This document shows positions 25,931-34,583 of a stretch of DNA of 64,000 nt, one piece after another. The stretch lies in assembly GCA_947498415.1 (NCBI GenBank), contig CANMKB010000003.1, forward strand, positions 124,001 to 188,000. The letters run 5' to 3'. Position 1 is the stretch's first letter. Each line of letters starts with the position of its first letter. The translations under genes were made by a program, and so were the position numbers. Source of the stretch: an uncultured Paracoccaceae bacterium (GTDB taxonomy: Bacteria > Pseudomonadota > Alphaproteobacteria > Rhodobacterales > Rhodobacteraceae). The notes below the pieces were generated by a model, which worked only from the letters and a program-made list of their open reading frames with translations, made no database searches and had not been told where the DNA came from.

Positions 25931-27124
25931 TTATTCTGCAGGTTCGGGTTTGGCTTTGCTGTCGTTTTGCGACTTGCTTTTGAACAATCGGTTGATGCGC
26001 TGGGCGCCTTCGACCAATCCGCCGGGGAGGTAGATCACAACCAACATGAACAAGATGCCCAAGGTCAGGTGCCAGCCTTTACCAATGAAGGGGTAGAGAA
26101 CATTGACGATCAGGTTCTCAAGGCCATCCGGCAAGAAGGCAAACCAGCCGTGCAGGATGTCGCTATTGATCTTGGATAGGATGTTTTCCATGTATTTGAT
26201 GACACCTGCGCCCAGAACTGGCCCAATCAAGGTGCCTGCACCGCCCAGAATGGTCATCAAAACCACTTCACCAGAGGCCGTCCAGAACATGCGCTCCGGC
26301 CCAGCTTGCGTGTCCATCGCCACCATTAATCCACCGGCCAGGCCTGCGTACATGCCAGAGATGACAAAGGCCGCCAGTGTGTAAGGTTTGGAATTCAAAC
26401 CGGTATAGTTCATACGGTTCTGGTTGGATTTCACAGCCCGCAGCATCATGCCAAACGGGGAGCGGAATATGCGGATCGCAAGGTAAAAGCTGATCAGCAT
26501 GATCACGGCCGCGATGTAAAACCCGGTGTTAAAGGTAAACACCCAGCTGCCCAGCGTCAGATCAAAGCTTGATCCCATCTGAAGCCCAAAGAGATTGGCT
26601 TTGGGCGTTGTGCCATTGACCAATGCAGCATCCAGAATACGCGGATCGCTGCCCTTTGGCTGCAGGCCCGTTTCACCGCCGGTGATTGGCGTCAGTACAG
26701 AGTAGGCCAGTGAGTAAGACATCTGCGCAAACGCAAGCGTCAGGATCGAAAAGTAGATGCCAGACCGGCGCAGCGAAATCCATCCTACCAAGAGGCTGAA
26801 CAAGCCAGCTACGATGACCGAAAGAATGATCGCTGGGATGATATTCATCGTCAGCAGTTTCATCATCCAGATCGCCGCATAGCTGCCCACACCCAAAAAG
26901 GCTGCGTGCCCAAAGCTAAGATAGCCGGTGAGGCCAAAGAGGATGTTGAACCCAATCGCGAAAATCCCAAAGATCACAAAGCGTTGCATGAGATCCGGAT
27001 AGCCTGCGTTAAACTGGGCCAGTTCTGATCCTTCGGGGAAGGGGTTTAGGATGAAAGGGGCCAACAATGTGATCCCTGCCACCAGTAGTAAAAGGCGAGA
27101 GTCGCTTTTCTTTAGTCCAAGCAT
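25931..27124 (-). CDS. livM: Liv-type ABC transporter permease LivM
   Basis: 397-residue inner-membrane protein with about ten helices. Family signatures include the [22 protein letters not shown] segment and the cytoplasmic loop [25 protein letters not shown]. It is longer than the usual 320-330 residues because of an insertion of about 60 residues with a Gly-rich, soluble look ([20 protein letters not shown]), as in urea/amide-type LivM proteins. It starts four bases after the LivH stop. Confidence 0.9.
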   Translation of the reverse strand: MLGLKKSDSRLLLLVAGITLLAPFILNPFPEGSELAQFNAGYPDLMQRFVIFGIFAIGFNILFGLTGYLSFGHAAFLGVGSYAAIWMMKLLTMNIIPAIILSVIVAGLFSLLVGWISLRRSGIYFSILTLAFAQMSYSLAYSVLTPITGGETGLQPKGSDPRILDAALVNGTTPKANLFGLQMGSSFDLTLGSWVFTFNTGFYIAAVIMLISFYLAIRIFRSPFGMMLRAVKSNQNRMNYTGLNSKPYTLAAFVISGMYAGLAGGLMVAMDTQAGPERMFWTASGEVVLMTILGGAGTLIGPVLGAGVIKYMENILSKINSDILHGWFAFLPDGLENLIVNVLYPFIGKGWHLTLGILFMLVVIYLPGGLVEGAQRINRLFKSKSQNDSKAKPEPAE

Positions 27125-27128
27125 AGTC

Positions 27129-28160
27129 TTAGTCCTCCATCACGCCTTTGCGTCCCATCAATCCGCGTGGGCGGGTCAGCAAGATGACGATGGCAACGAG
27201 GTAGATGATAATTTGATTGATGCCGGGCAGGATGTTCAGCACTTCGCGCATCGAGGCAAAGCTTTCGAGAATGCCCAGCAGGAAACCGGCCAATACAGCG
27301 CCGGGCAGACTGCCCATGCCGCCAACAACCACCACAACAAAGCTTAGGACCAAGAAATCCATGCCCATGTGATAGTTCGGGGCGTTGATCGGGGTGTACA
27401 TCACCCCGGCCAGTCCGGCGACGGCGGCCGCAAGGCCAAACATCAGCGTAAAGCGACGGTCGATATCAATGCCTAGCAATTGCACGGTTTCTCGGTCGGC
27501 CATGCCGGCCCGCACCACCATGCCAAATGTGGTGAACTGCAAGAAGGCAAAGACACCGCCAACCACGAGGGCTGCAAAAGAGAAATAGATGATCCGCCAA
27601 TAGGGGTAGATGATCCGGTTTGGTTCAAACCCAAGCATCGCACCAAAGTCGAATGACCCTTTAAAGGCCGCAGGGGCCGGGGTTGGGATTGGGTTGGCGC
27701 CAAAGTAGTATTTGATGATTTCCTGCAAAACGATCGCAAGGCCAAAAGTCACAAGGATTTGGTCGGCGTGCGGGCGATTGTAGAAGTGCCGGATTAACCC
27801 GCGCTCCATCACAATACCAATCAAGATCATGATGGGCATTGCGAATAAGATCGACAGTGGCACGGCCCAGTCGATGATGGCATCCCCCGTGGTTTGCCCA
27901 AAGAGGTCATGGACATAGGGCACCTCGACCTTCAGAGGGTTACCCAGGAAATCTTTCTGAGTGTCATCGATGATCGTGTGCGACAAGGTTAGGATACGGC
28001 TTAGGGTAACAGCGCAGAACGCCCCGATCATAAACAGCGCCCCATGGGCAAAGTTCACGACGCCAAGTGTACCGAAGATGAGGGTTAGACCAAGGGCGAT
28101 CAACGCATAAGCGGATCCCTTGTCGAGCCCATTTAGGATTTGCAGGACAATTGCTTCCAT
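27129..28160 (-). CDS. livH: Liv-type ABC transporter permease LivH
   Basis: 343-residue inner-membrane protein with [26 protein letters not shown] at the N-terminus and the loop [20 protein letters not shown]. Like its LivM partner it has an extra hydrophilic insertion of about 40 residues near residue 60. The start at ATG 28160 is chosen because GGTGGGA lies just upstream; a TTG 12 bases earlier is less likely. It follows the binding-protein gene after a hairpin. Confidence 0.9.
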   Translation of the reverse strand: MEAIVLQILNGLDKGSAYALIALGLTLIFGTLGVVNFAHGALFMIGAFCAVTLSRILTLSHTIIDDTQKDFLGNPLKVEVPYVHDLFGQTTGDAIIDWAVPLSILFAMPIMILIGIVMERGLIRHFYNRPHADQILVTFGLAIVLQEIIKYYFGANPIPTPAPAAFKGSFDFGAMLGFEPNRIIYPYWRIIYFSFAALVVGGVFAFLQFTTFGMVVRAGMADRETVQLLGIDIDRRFTLMFGLAAAVAGLAGVMYTPINAPNYHMGMDFLVLSFVVVVVGGMGSLPGAVLAGFLLGILESFASMREVLNILPGINQIIIYLVAIVILLTRPRGLMGRKGVMED

Positions 28161-28226
28161 GGTTCCCACCAAATTGAGAGTGCGGGTGGCGCGACAGGAT
28201 CGCGGCCACCACGTTGGGAAAAGAAG

Positions 28227-28250
28227 AACAGGCGGGTGATACCGCCCGTT
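28227..28250 (-). other. Intra-operon hairpin between the Liv binding protein and LivH
   Basis: Stem AACAGGCGG / CCGCCCGTT with one mismatch and a 6-base loop GTGATA. It lies just after the binding-protein stop, the same arrangement as in the polar amino acid operon at 5 kb, and probably favours binding-protein expression. Confidence 0.55.
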
Positions 28251-28262
28251 CTCACAGAGTGA

Positions 28263-29600
28263 TTAAGCGCCGGAGTTACAGCTGCCCAATTCGCCACCAA
28301 AGATGGAGGCATCATAGGTGACTTGTGCTGCTGGTGTGACTTCGACGATTTCCAGAAGGTCGAACTCGGATGTTGGGTTTTCTTTACCCTTCACAACAAG
28401 AACGTCCTTAAAGCACTGATGGTCTTCCGCGCGATAGAGGGTTGGACCATTGCCCAAGCCGTCAAACGAATAACCTTCAAGCGCTTCGGCCACGGCACAT
28501 GGGTTAAAGCTGCCTGCGCGCTCAACCGCATCCGCATAAAGCAGAGTTTGCACATAGCATGTGTGCGCCGCCTGCGATGGTGGGAAGCCATATTTTGTAC
28601 CGAAGGATTTCACAAAGGCCTTAGAGCCTTCATCCGTCAGAGACCAATGCCAGTTGGTAGATCCAAAGATCCCCTTAACATTGGCGCCCGCACCTTTGGC
28701 CATCAGGCGGCTGTAGAGTGGAACAACAATTTCAAAGTTCTTGTTGTTCACCAGCTTATCCCGCAGACCAAACTGTACCGCATTGGTTAGCGAGTTCACC
28801 ATGTTGCCGCCGTAGTGGTTCAGAACCAGCACATCTGCGTCAGACTGTAGAACCGGTGCGATATAAGACGAGAAGTCGGTCTGTGTCAGCGGCGTTTTTA
28901 CAGCGGCCACTGTTTCCCATCCCATCGCTTCGGTCGAGGTACGCACTGCTTCCTCAGTGGTGTAGCCCCAGTTGTAGTCTGCGGTTAGGTGATATGCCTT
29001 ACGGTCTTTGCCATAGTTGCTGGCCAAGATAGGCGCGAGCGCCGCGCCGGACATGTAAGAGTTAAAGAAGTGACGGAAGCCATTGGCTTTCTTATCTTTT
29101 CCGGTTGTGTCGTTAGAGTGCGTGAGGCCCGCCATAAAGATAACGCCAGCCTCTTGGCACAGCGCCTGAACAGCAACCGCAACGCCAGAAGACGACCCAC
29201 CGGTGATCATCACCGCGCCGTCTTTTTCAATCATCGAACGTGCAGATGCGCGTGCTGCGTCTGACTTTGTTTGGGTGTCCCCAGTAACGAACTCGATCTT
29301 TTTGCCTAGAATACCGTTCCCTTTCAGCGCTTTAGAGCTGAAGGTATTCATCATACCAGCATCGCCGCCACCGTTCAGGTGCTCGACGGCCAGCTGATAG
29401 GCGCGCAGTTCATCTGCACCTTCGTCAGCGTAAGGGCCGGTCTGTGGAACGTTAAAGCCAAGCGTTACCGTGCCACCTGTTGGTTCGTTGGTAAACGCTG
29501 CCGCAGAACTTGCAGTGAAAATGGTTGGCACAGCCAATCCTGCACCAGCAACAGCACCGGTCTGCAAGACGCCGCGACGTGAAAATGTCGATTTAGACAT
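28263..29600 (-). CDS. Substrate-binding protein of the Liv-type ABC transporter
   Basis: 445 residues. The N-terminus MSKSTFSRRGVLQTGAVAGAG has a twin-Arg pair and an AAAFTN end, suggesting Tat or Sec export. The mature part is a Peripla_BP_6 (Leu/Ile/Val-binding-like) protein with FNVPQTGPYADEGADELRAY, MITGGSSSGVAVAVQALCQE, and the GYTTEEAVRTSTEAMGWE segment. Family members bind branched-chain amino acids, amides, urea or small carboxylates. A strong GGGAGGAA ribosome site precedes the ATG. Being encoded in the same direction as acs, with an ScfR-like regulator divergent, it may bind a short-chain carboxylate or a compound that yields acetate (inference). Confidence 0.85.
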   Translation of the reverse strand: MSKSTFSRRGVLQTGAVAGAGLAVPTIFTASSAAAFTNEPTGGTVTLGFNVPQTGPYADEGADELRAYQLAVEHLNGGGDAGMMNTFSSKALKGNGILGKKIEFVTGDTQTKSDAARASARSMIEKDGAVMITGGSSSGVAVAVQALCQEAGVIFMAGLTHSNDTTGKDKKANGFRHFFNSYMSGAALAPILASNYGKDRKAYHLTADYNWGYTTEEAVRTSTEAMGWETVAAVKTPLTQTDFSSYIAPVLQSDADVLVLNHYGGNMVNSLTNAVQFGLRDKLVNNKNFEIVVPLYSRLMAKGAGANVKGIFGSTNWHWSLTDEGSKAFVKSFGTKYGFPPSQAAHTCYVQTLLYADAVERAGSFNPCAVAEALEGYSFDGLGNGPTLYRAEDHQCFKDVLVVKGKENPTSEFDLLEIVEVTPAAQVTYDASIFGGELGSCNSGA

Positions 29601-29698
29601 ACTATTCCTCCCAGTTGGAAAAACCGTGATATCTGGCTCCTCTTCCGTCCATCACGAGCATTTACATGCAGCCATAGTATCCGGTAGGGTTAGAAAAC

Positions 29699-29770
29699 TT
29701 TACAACAACTGCTTTTAAAGAAAGGATTTTTTTGTAAATATAATCACCGATGGTGGCGGTGGTTTGTAAA
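29699..29770. promoter_or_regulatory. Three TTTGTAAA-type boxes at exact 32-bp spacing between liv and the ScfR-like gene
   Basis: TTTACAAC (29699-29706, reverse orientation), TTTGTAAA (29731-29738) and TTTGTAAA (29763-29770) have centres exactly 32 bp apart, about three helical turns. They occupy the divergent intergenic region of 218 bases between the Liv binding-protein gene and the ScfR-like regulator. ScfR/RamB-type regulators bind TTTGCAAA-like boxes, so autoregulation and control of liv-acs by the neighbouring regulator is a good hypothesis. Confidence 0.6.
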
Positions 29771-29818
29771 TTTATTGTTTCTGAAGATAGAAACCCTTTA
29801 GAATCTGGAGGTTGATGG

Positions 29819-31111
29819 ATGCGAGATACTTTGGTCGGAAGCCGAATCCGTGAGCGGCGCGTCCTTGCTGGGATGCGACAGGCAGAGCTTGCGACCTCTG
29901 TTGGTATTTCCGCGTCCTATCTCAACCTGATTGAACATAACAAACGCAATATCGCCGGAAAGCTGCTGCTTGATATTGCCGAGCAACTTGCGGTCGAGCC
30001 ATCGTTGCTGAGCGAAGGCGCTGAGGCCACGCTGGTGGCCAAGCTGCGGGATGCCGGGGCTGACTGGGCAGAGGCCGTGCCAGAAATCGATCGTGTGGAT
30101 GAGTTCGCAAGCCGCTTTCCAGGGTGGGCGCGGGTGATTACCAAAACCCATCAACAGATACGGCAGTTGGAGCACACGATTGAAACCTTAACTGATCGTC
30201 TGACCCATGATCCGCAACTCGCGGCGAATATGCATGAGGTGCTGTCGATGGTGACGGCGATCCGGTCCACCGCTGCCATTCTGCATGACGATCAAGAAAT
30301 TGAGCCAGAATGGCGCGCAAGGTTTCATCGGAACCTGAACGAAGACAGTCAGCGTTTGGCGGAAAGCACACAATCTATAGTGGGGTATCTGGATGGCGCT
30401 GCGGATGCAGAGGCAAATCTGGCCGCGCCCATGGATGAGGTAGAACAGTACCTTAAATCAAACAACTATCACTTCGCTGATGCTGAAAGCGCCTTGTCAC
30501 CCGGCACGCCACCCACGGCCCCTGAAGTGTTTACCAGCCGAAGTGCGCAAGACATCGCAGAGGCCTATCTGACCCAATATCAGAAAGATGCGGCCCTAAT
30601 GCCCATCGGTCGGATGCTGCACGCTATTGAAGAGCAGGGCATAGACCCCTGCCTGCTTGCGGATACATTTAAAGTGCCCATCGCGGCGGTGATGCGCCGC
30701 CTTAGCACTTTGCCAGAGAACCATCTTGCCAATCCAATTGGCCTGGTCAGTTGTGATGCGGCTGGCTCATTGCTTTTTCGCAAAGAGATCGAAGGCTTTT
30801 CACTGCCGCGCTTTAGTGGGGCTTGCCCAAAGTGGCCGCTCTTTCAGGCCTTGCAGCGTCCGATGCAGCCGGTGCGCGATATTGTTGAGATGCCAGGAAG
30901 AGATGCCCGCCAATTTGATTGCATGGCCATCGCAGAACCCGTCGAACGGGGCCGTTTTGGAGTGCGTCCCATTTTTACCGCCACAATGCTGATCGTGCCA
31001 GTCTCGCAGGCGGTGCCCGAGCCGGCGCTTGTCGGGACAACCTGCCGGATCTGTCCGGTCGATAACTGTATCGCACGCCGCGAGGTTTCGGTCTTGAGTG
31101 AAGGTGTGTGA
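29819..31111 (+). CDS. XRE-family regulator with short-chain fatty acyl-type domains (ScfR/RamB-like)
   Basis: 430 residues. Residues about 8-62 are an XRE helix-turn-helix (LVGSRIRERRVLAGMRQAELA, GISASYLNLIEHNKRNI). After a helical middle, the C-terminal DUF2083-like part has the FSGACPKWPLF segment and a Cys cluster TTCRICPVDNCIARRE. This architecture is that of ScfR/RamB/PrpR-like regulators of acetate, propionate and butyrate genes. GGAGG lies seven bases before the ATG. It is the first gene of a rightward group with a response regulator and a symporter-kinase, and is divergent from liv-acs. Confidence 0.85.
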   Translation: MRDTLVGSRIRERRVLAGMRQAELATSVGISASYLNLIEHNKRNIAGKLLLDIAEQLAVEPSLLSEGAEATLVAKLRDAGADWAEAVPEIDRVDEFASRFPGWARVITKTHQQIRQLEHTIETLTDRLTHDPQLAANMHEVLSMVTAIRSTAAILHDDQEIEPEWRARFHRNLNEDSQRLAESTQSIVGYLDGAADAEANLAAPMDEVEQYLKSNNYHFADAESALSPGTPPTAPEVFTSRSAQDIAEAYLTQYQKDAALMPIGRMLHAIEEQGIDPCLLADTFKVPIAAVMRRLSTLPENHLANPIGLVSCDAAGSLLFRKEIEGFSLPRFSGACPKWPLFQALQRPMQPVRDIVEMPGRDARQFDCMAIAEPVERGRFGVRPIFTATMLIVPVSQAVPEPALVGTTCRICPVDNCIARREVSVLSEGV

Positions 31112-31184
31112 TGAAAAATGCTTGGTTTTTAACAGCCTTTCGCTCAAGATAGCGAGACGCGAGCTTTTGCAAGGGGAGGAATGC

Positions 31185-31553
31185 ATGGGCAAGCGAGTTC
31201 TTCTGATTGAAGATGAACCCAACATTATTGAGGCGATCAGCTTTATTCTATCCCGTGACGGATGGGATGTGGCGACGCATTCTAATGGCCATGATGCCAT
31301 TGATGCGGTGCACGCACGGGCACCGGATGTGGTAATTTTGGATGTCATGTTGCCGGGTAAAAGCGGCTATGACATCCTGTCTGAACTGCGTGCAGATACA
31401 CATACACAGAACCTGCCGGTTTTAATCCTGACTGCACGAGGCCAATCTAAAGACCGCGAAATGGCAGAGCGGGTCGGGGCCAGTCGCTTTATGACAAAGC
31501 CCTTTGCCAATGCCGATGTTTTAAACGCGGTCAAAGAACTGGTCGCCCCTTGA
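31185..31553 (+). CDS. Single-domain response regulator (receiver only)
   Basis: 122-residue CheY-like receiver with no output domain. DE pair in VLLIEDEPN, phospho-acceptor Asp53 in VVILDVMLPGKSGYD, Thr in LILTARG and Lys in FMTKPF are all present. AGGGGAGGA precedes the ATG at 31185. It lies 73 bases after the ScfR-like gene and overlaps the next gene by four bases. The probable cognate kinase is the symporter-kinase two genes down. Lacking a DNA-binding domain, it must act through a partner protein or phosphorelay, unlike the LuxR-type CrbR of Vibrio and Pseudomonas. Confidence 0.9.
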   Translation: MGKRVLLIEDEPNIIEAISFILSRDGWDVATHSNGHDAIDAVHARAPDVVILDVMLPGKSGYDILSELRADTHTQNLPVLILTARGQSKDREMAERVGASRFMTKPFANADVLNAVKELVAP

Positions 31554-31828
31554 GCGAACGGTCGACAGCCGTTTTCCTAGAGCGGCAAACGTATCGCCGG
31601 AGACGCCTGATTGACTGGCTGCGCATTCTGCCCCTCATTGGATTGGGGCTTTGGTGCATCCCATTGCTTTGGTCAAAAGGGGAAGGGCAGGGCGTCTCGA
31701 CCGCAGATGCCGTGATTTTTGTATTTGTTGTTTGGTTGGTGCTTGTGGTGCTGTCTGCGTTTTCAGCTTGGGCACTTCAGGCGCTCGAGAGTGACGACAA
31801 AGACGCGACGAATACCGGAGCGCGCTGA
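31550..31828 (+). CDS. Small two-helix membrane protein linked to the symporter-kinase
   Basis: 92 residues with a basic start (LERQTYRRRRLIDWLR), two membrane helices (ILPLIGLGLWCIPLLW and AVIFVFVVWLVLVVLSAFSAWAL) and an acidic tail. The start is TTG 31550, overlapping the receiver stop (TTGA), and the stop overlaps the kinase start (TGATG). It is not recognised as DUF485 (YjcH) by motif, but it occupies the position that YjcH has before ActP-type symporters, so it may be an accessory subunit of the sensor. Confidence 0.7.
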   Translation: MSERSTAVFLERQTYRRRRLIDWLRILPLIGLGLWCIPLLWSKGEGQGVSTADAVIFVFVVWLVLVVLSAFSAWALQALESDDKDATNTGAR

Positions 31829-34503
31829 TGGGCAATCTCAATGCATTGGTCGCGGTCTCTTTGATTTACGTGGCCTTCTTATTTGGCGTCGCTTTTGCTG
31901 CAGAACGCGCAGCGATGCGGGGCAAAGGCAATTGGCTAAGATTGCCGATTGTCTATACGCTGTCGCTCTCTATCTATTGCACCGCCTGGACGTTCTACGG
32001 CGCCGTGGGCAATGCCGCTCGCTCGGGGTTGGAATATATCACCATCTACCTTGGGCCGTCGTTGGTCTTGATCGGGTGGTGGTGGGGTCTGCGTAAACTC
32101 GTGCGCATCGGCCGCAGCCAGCGCATTACCTCGATCGCAGATATGATATCGTCGCGATATGGCAAGTCAAACCTCTTGGCGGTGGGGGTCACCATCTTGG
32201 CCGTGATTGGCACCACGCCTTACATTGCGCTTCAGCTGCAATCGGTGACAACCAGCCTGTCTGCCTTTTCCAACGCCCCCAGCGATTCACAGCAATTGTC
32301 TGCCACTGCTTTTTGGGTGGCAGGTGGGTTGGCGATTTTCACAATCATCTTTGGCACCCGCAATCTTGACGCAAATGAACGCCACTATGGGGTTGTCATG
32401 GCGATTGCAGTTGAGGCTGTGGTCAAGCTTTTTGCGTTGTTGGCTGTTGGTGTCTTTGTGGTGTGGGGCATTGCAGATGGCCCCGCTGACATCCTGCAAC
32501 GTATTGAAGCGTCAGAGAAAACCACATGGGAAATCAACGGCGGGCGCTGGGCAGGACTAATTTTCTTATCTGCTGCGGCCTTTGTTTGTTTGCCTCGTAT
32601 GTTTCAGGTTTTGGTGGTCGAAAACGATAGCGAAGATCATCTACGCACCGCCAGCTGGGCCTTTCCGGCCTACCTGATGATCATGAGCCTCTTTGTGATT
32701 CCAATCGCAGTGGTGGGCCTTGATATTATGCCCGAGGGGTCCAACCCAGATCTGTTTGTGTTGACGCTGCCGCTGGCCAGCGGGCAAGAGGGGTTGGCGA
32801 TGTTATCGTTCCTCGGCGGATTTTCCTCGGCCACGTCGATGGTGATTGTAGCCGCCATTGCCCTATCGACGATGGTGTCAAACCATGTGGTGATGCCGAT
32901 CTGGTTGTCCTCTAGCGGCGGTGGGGCGACGGTATCAGGCGATGTGCGCAATGTGGTCATCATCTCGCGCCGTTTGTCGATCGCGGCGGTTTTGGGCCTT
33001 GGATATCTGTATTACCGATTGTCCGGCGGCGGCAGTGCATTGGCGTCTATTGGTCTGATTTCCTTTACCGGTGTCGCGCAGTTTCTGCCTGTTCTGATCG
33101 GAGGCGTTTTCTGGCGGGGGGCAACCCGCAACGGGGCACTGGCCGGTCTGACGGTGGGGTTTGTCTTATGGGCCTATTGCCTGTTGCTGCCCAGCTTTGG
33201 ACCGGATGTGCTTCTATCGCAATCGGTGATTGATCACGGTCTATTTGGATGGAGCTGGCTGCAACCCCAAGCCTTGTTTGGGATCGAAGGCTTAGACCCG
33301 TTGATGCACGCGGTTTTATGGTCAACCTCTTTGAATGCCGTGATCTTTGTCGTGGTTTCTTTGGCGGATTTCCCCACCCCGATGGAGCGTCTGCAGGGCG
33401 CCCAATTCGTGAATATCTTTGAACATTCTTCTCGTACACCAAGCTGGACGGGCGGCGTTGCCAAAAGCGAAGATCTCATGATCATGGCGCAACGGATCCT
33501 TGGTGCACACGAAGCGCAAAGCCTGTTTGAACACGAAGCATATCGGCAAGGCGTGTCGGGGCTTTTGCCCGAACCCAATGCAGAGTTTCTGCAAGTTTTG
33601 GAACGGGAGCTGTCAGGCTCTGTTGGTGCGGCGACCGCGCATGCGATGATCGCGCAGATTGTCGGAAATGCTTCGGTTTCAGTCCAGGATTTGATGGCCG
33701 TGGCCAATGAAACGGCACAGATGATGGAGTATTCCAGTCAGCTAGAGGCCAAATCAAATGAACTTGCCCGAACAGCGCGCCAGTTGCGCCAAGCCAATGA
33801 AAAGCTGACGTTGGTGTCTGCGCAAAAAGATGATTTTCTATCTCAGGTCAGTCATGAACTGCGTACGCCAATGACTTCAATCCGTGCGTTCTCTGAGATT
33901 TTACGCGACAATTCACGATTATCGAATGCAGAAAAGCGGAAGTATTCCGGGATCATTCAAGACGAAGCCATTCGCTTGACCCGGCTTCTGGATGACTTGC
34001 TTGACCTTAGCGTACTTGAAAACGGGCAGGTGGCCCTAAGCCATCAGGTTGCACAATTGGGCACCGTACTGGATCAGGCAACTACCGCGGCGCTCAGCGG
34101 AGCAGAGGGGGCGTTGAATGTTGTGCGCACCGGGCAAGACAATGTGTCTCTTCGCACCGATGTGGGGCGGCTCAGCCAGGTTTTCATCAATTTGATTAGA
34201 AATGCGCAGAAATACTGCGACGCGGAAAATCCAGAGTTGCGCATTGAGGTGTCCCTAAAGGAAGACCGCTTGCGGGTCGATTTTATCGACAATGGCACAG
34301 GGATCCCAAGCGTGTCGCAAGAAGCCATTTTTGATAAGTTTTCAAGGGTTAATCCGCAGCGCGCGGGCGGGGCCGGCCTTGGATTGGCGATCTGTCGCGA
34401 AGTAATGAACCAACTGGGAGGTGAGATTTCTTACCTTCCCGGTCAAGGCGGCGCAGCGTTTCGCGTAACGCTTTTTGCCCCCCTGTCGCTGGCCGCTCAA
34501 TAA
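31828..34503 (+). CDS. Sodium:solute symporter-type sensor histidine kinase (CrbS-like)
   Basis: 891 residues. Residues 1-520 form a solute:sodium symporter (SLC5/PutP-like) with about 13 helices, e.g. YTLSLSIYCTAWTFYGAVG and FLGGFSSATSMVIVAAIALSTM. A linker is followed by a HisKA domain with the phospho-acceptor His676 in SQVSHELRTPMTSI, and an ATPase domain with the N box FINLIRNAQKYC, G1 DNGTGIP and G2 GGAGLGLAI. The architecture is that of CrbS, which senses acetate-related conditions and drives acs expression in Vibrio and Pseudomonas. With acs, a receiver and an ScfR-like regulator nearby, control of acetate/short-chain acid use is the best guess. Confidence 0.9.
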   Translation: MGNLNALVAVSLIYVAFLFGVAFAAERAAMRGKGNWLRLPIVYTLSLSIYCTAWTFYGAVGNAARSGLEYITIYLGPSLVLIGWWWGLRKLVRIGRSQRITSIADMISSRYGKSNLLAVGVTILAVIGTTPYIALQLQSVTTSLSAFSNAPSDSQQLSATAFWVAGGLAIFTIIFGTRNLDANERHYGVVMAIAVEAVVKLFALLAVGVFVVWGIADGPADILQRIEASEKTTWEINGGRWAGLIFLSAAAFVCLPRMFQVLVVENDSEDHLRTASWAFPAYLMIMSLFVIPIAVVGLDIMPEGSNPDLFVLTLPLASGQEGLAMLSFLGGFSSATSMVIVAAIALSTMVSNHVVMPIWLSSSGGGATVSGDVRNVVIISRRLSIAAVLGLGYLYYRLSGGGSALASIGLISFTGVAQFLPVLIGGVFWRGATRNGALAGLTVGFVLWAYCLLLPSFGPDVLLSQSVIDHGLFGWSWLQPQALFGIEGLDPLMHAVLWSTSLNAVIFVVVSLADFPTPMERLQGAQFVNIFEHSSRTPSWTGGVAKSEDLMIMAQRILGAHEAQSLFEHEAYRQGVSGLLPEPNAEFLQVLERELSGSVGAATAHAMIAQIVGNASVSVQDLMAVANETAQMMEYSSQLEAKSNELARTARQLRQANEKLTLVSAQKDDFLSQVSHELRTPMTSIRAFSEILRDNSRLSNAEKRKYSGIIQDEAIRLTRLLDDLLDLSVLENGQVALSHQVAQLGTVLDQATTAALSGAEGALNVVRTGQDNVSLRTDVGRLSQVFINLIRNAQKYCDAENPELRIEVSLKEDRLRVDFIDNGTGIPSVSQEAIFDKFSRVNPQRAGGAGLGLAICREVMNQLGGEISYLPGQGGAAFRVTLFAPLSLAAQ

Positions 34504-34583
34504 TCAATAGCAGGTTATAAAGAGTATCGTAACGCTCTGATGATCTATCAGTGTTCGACGCCAGGCAAAATTCGGCGGGGACA

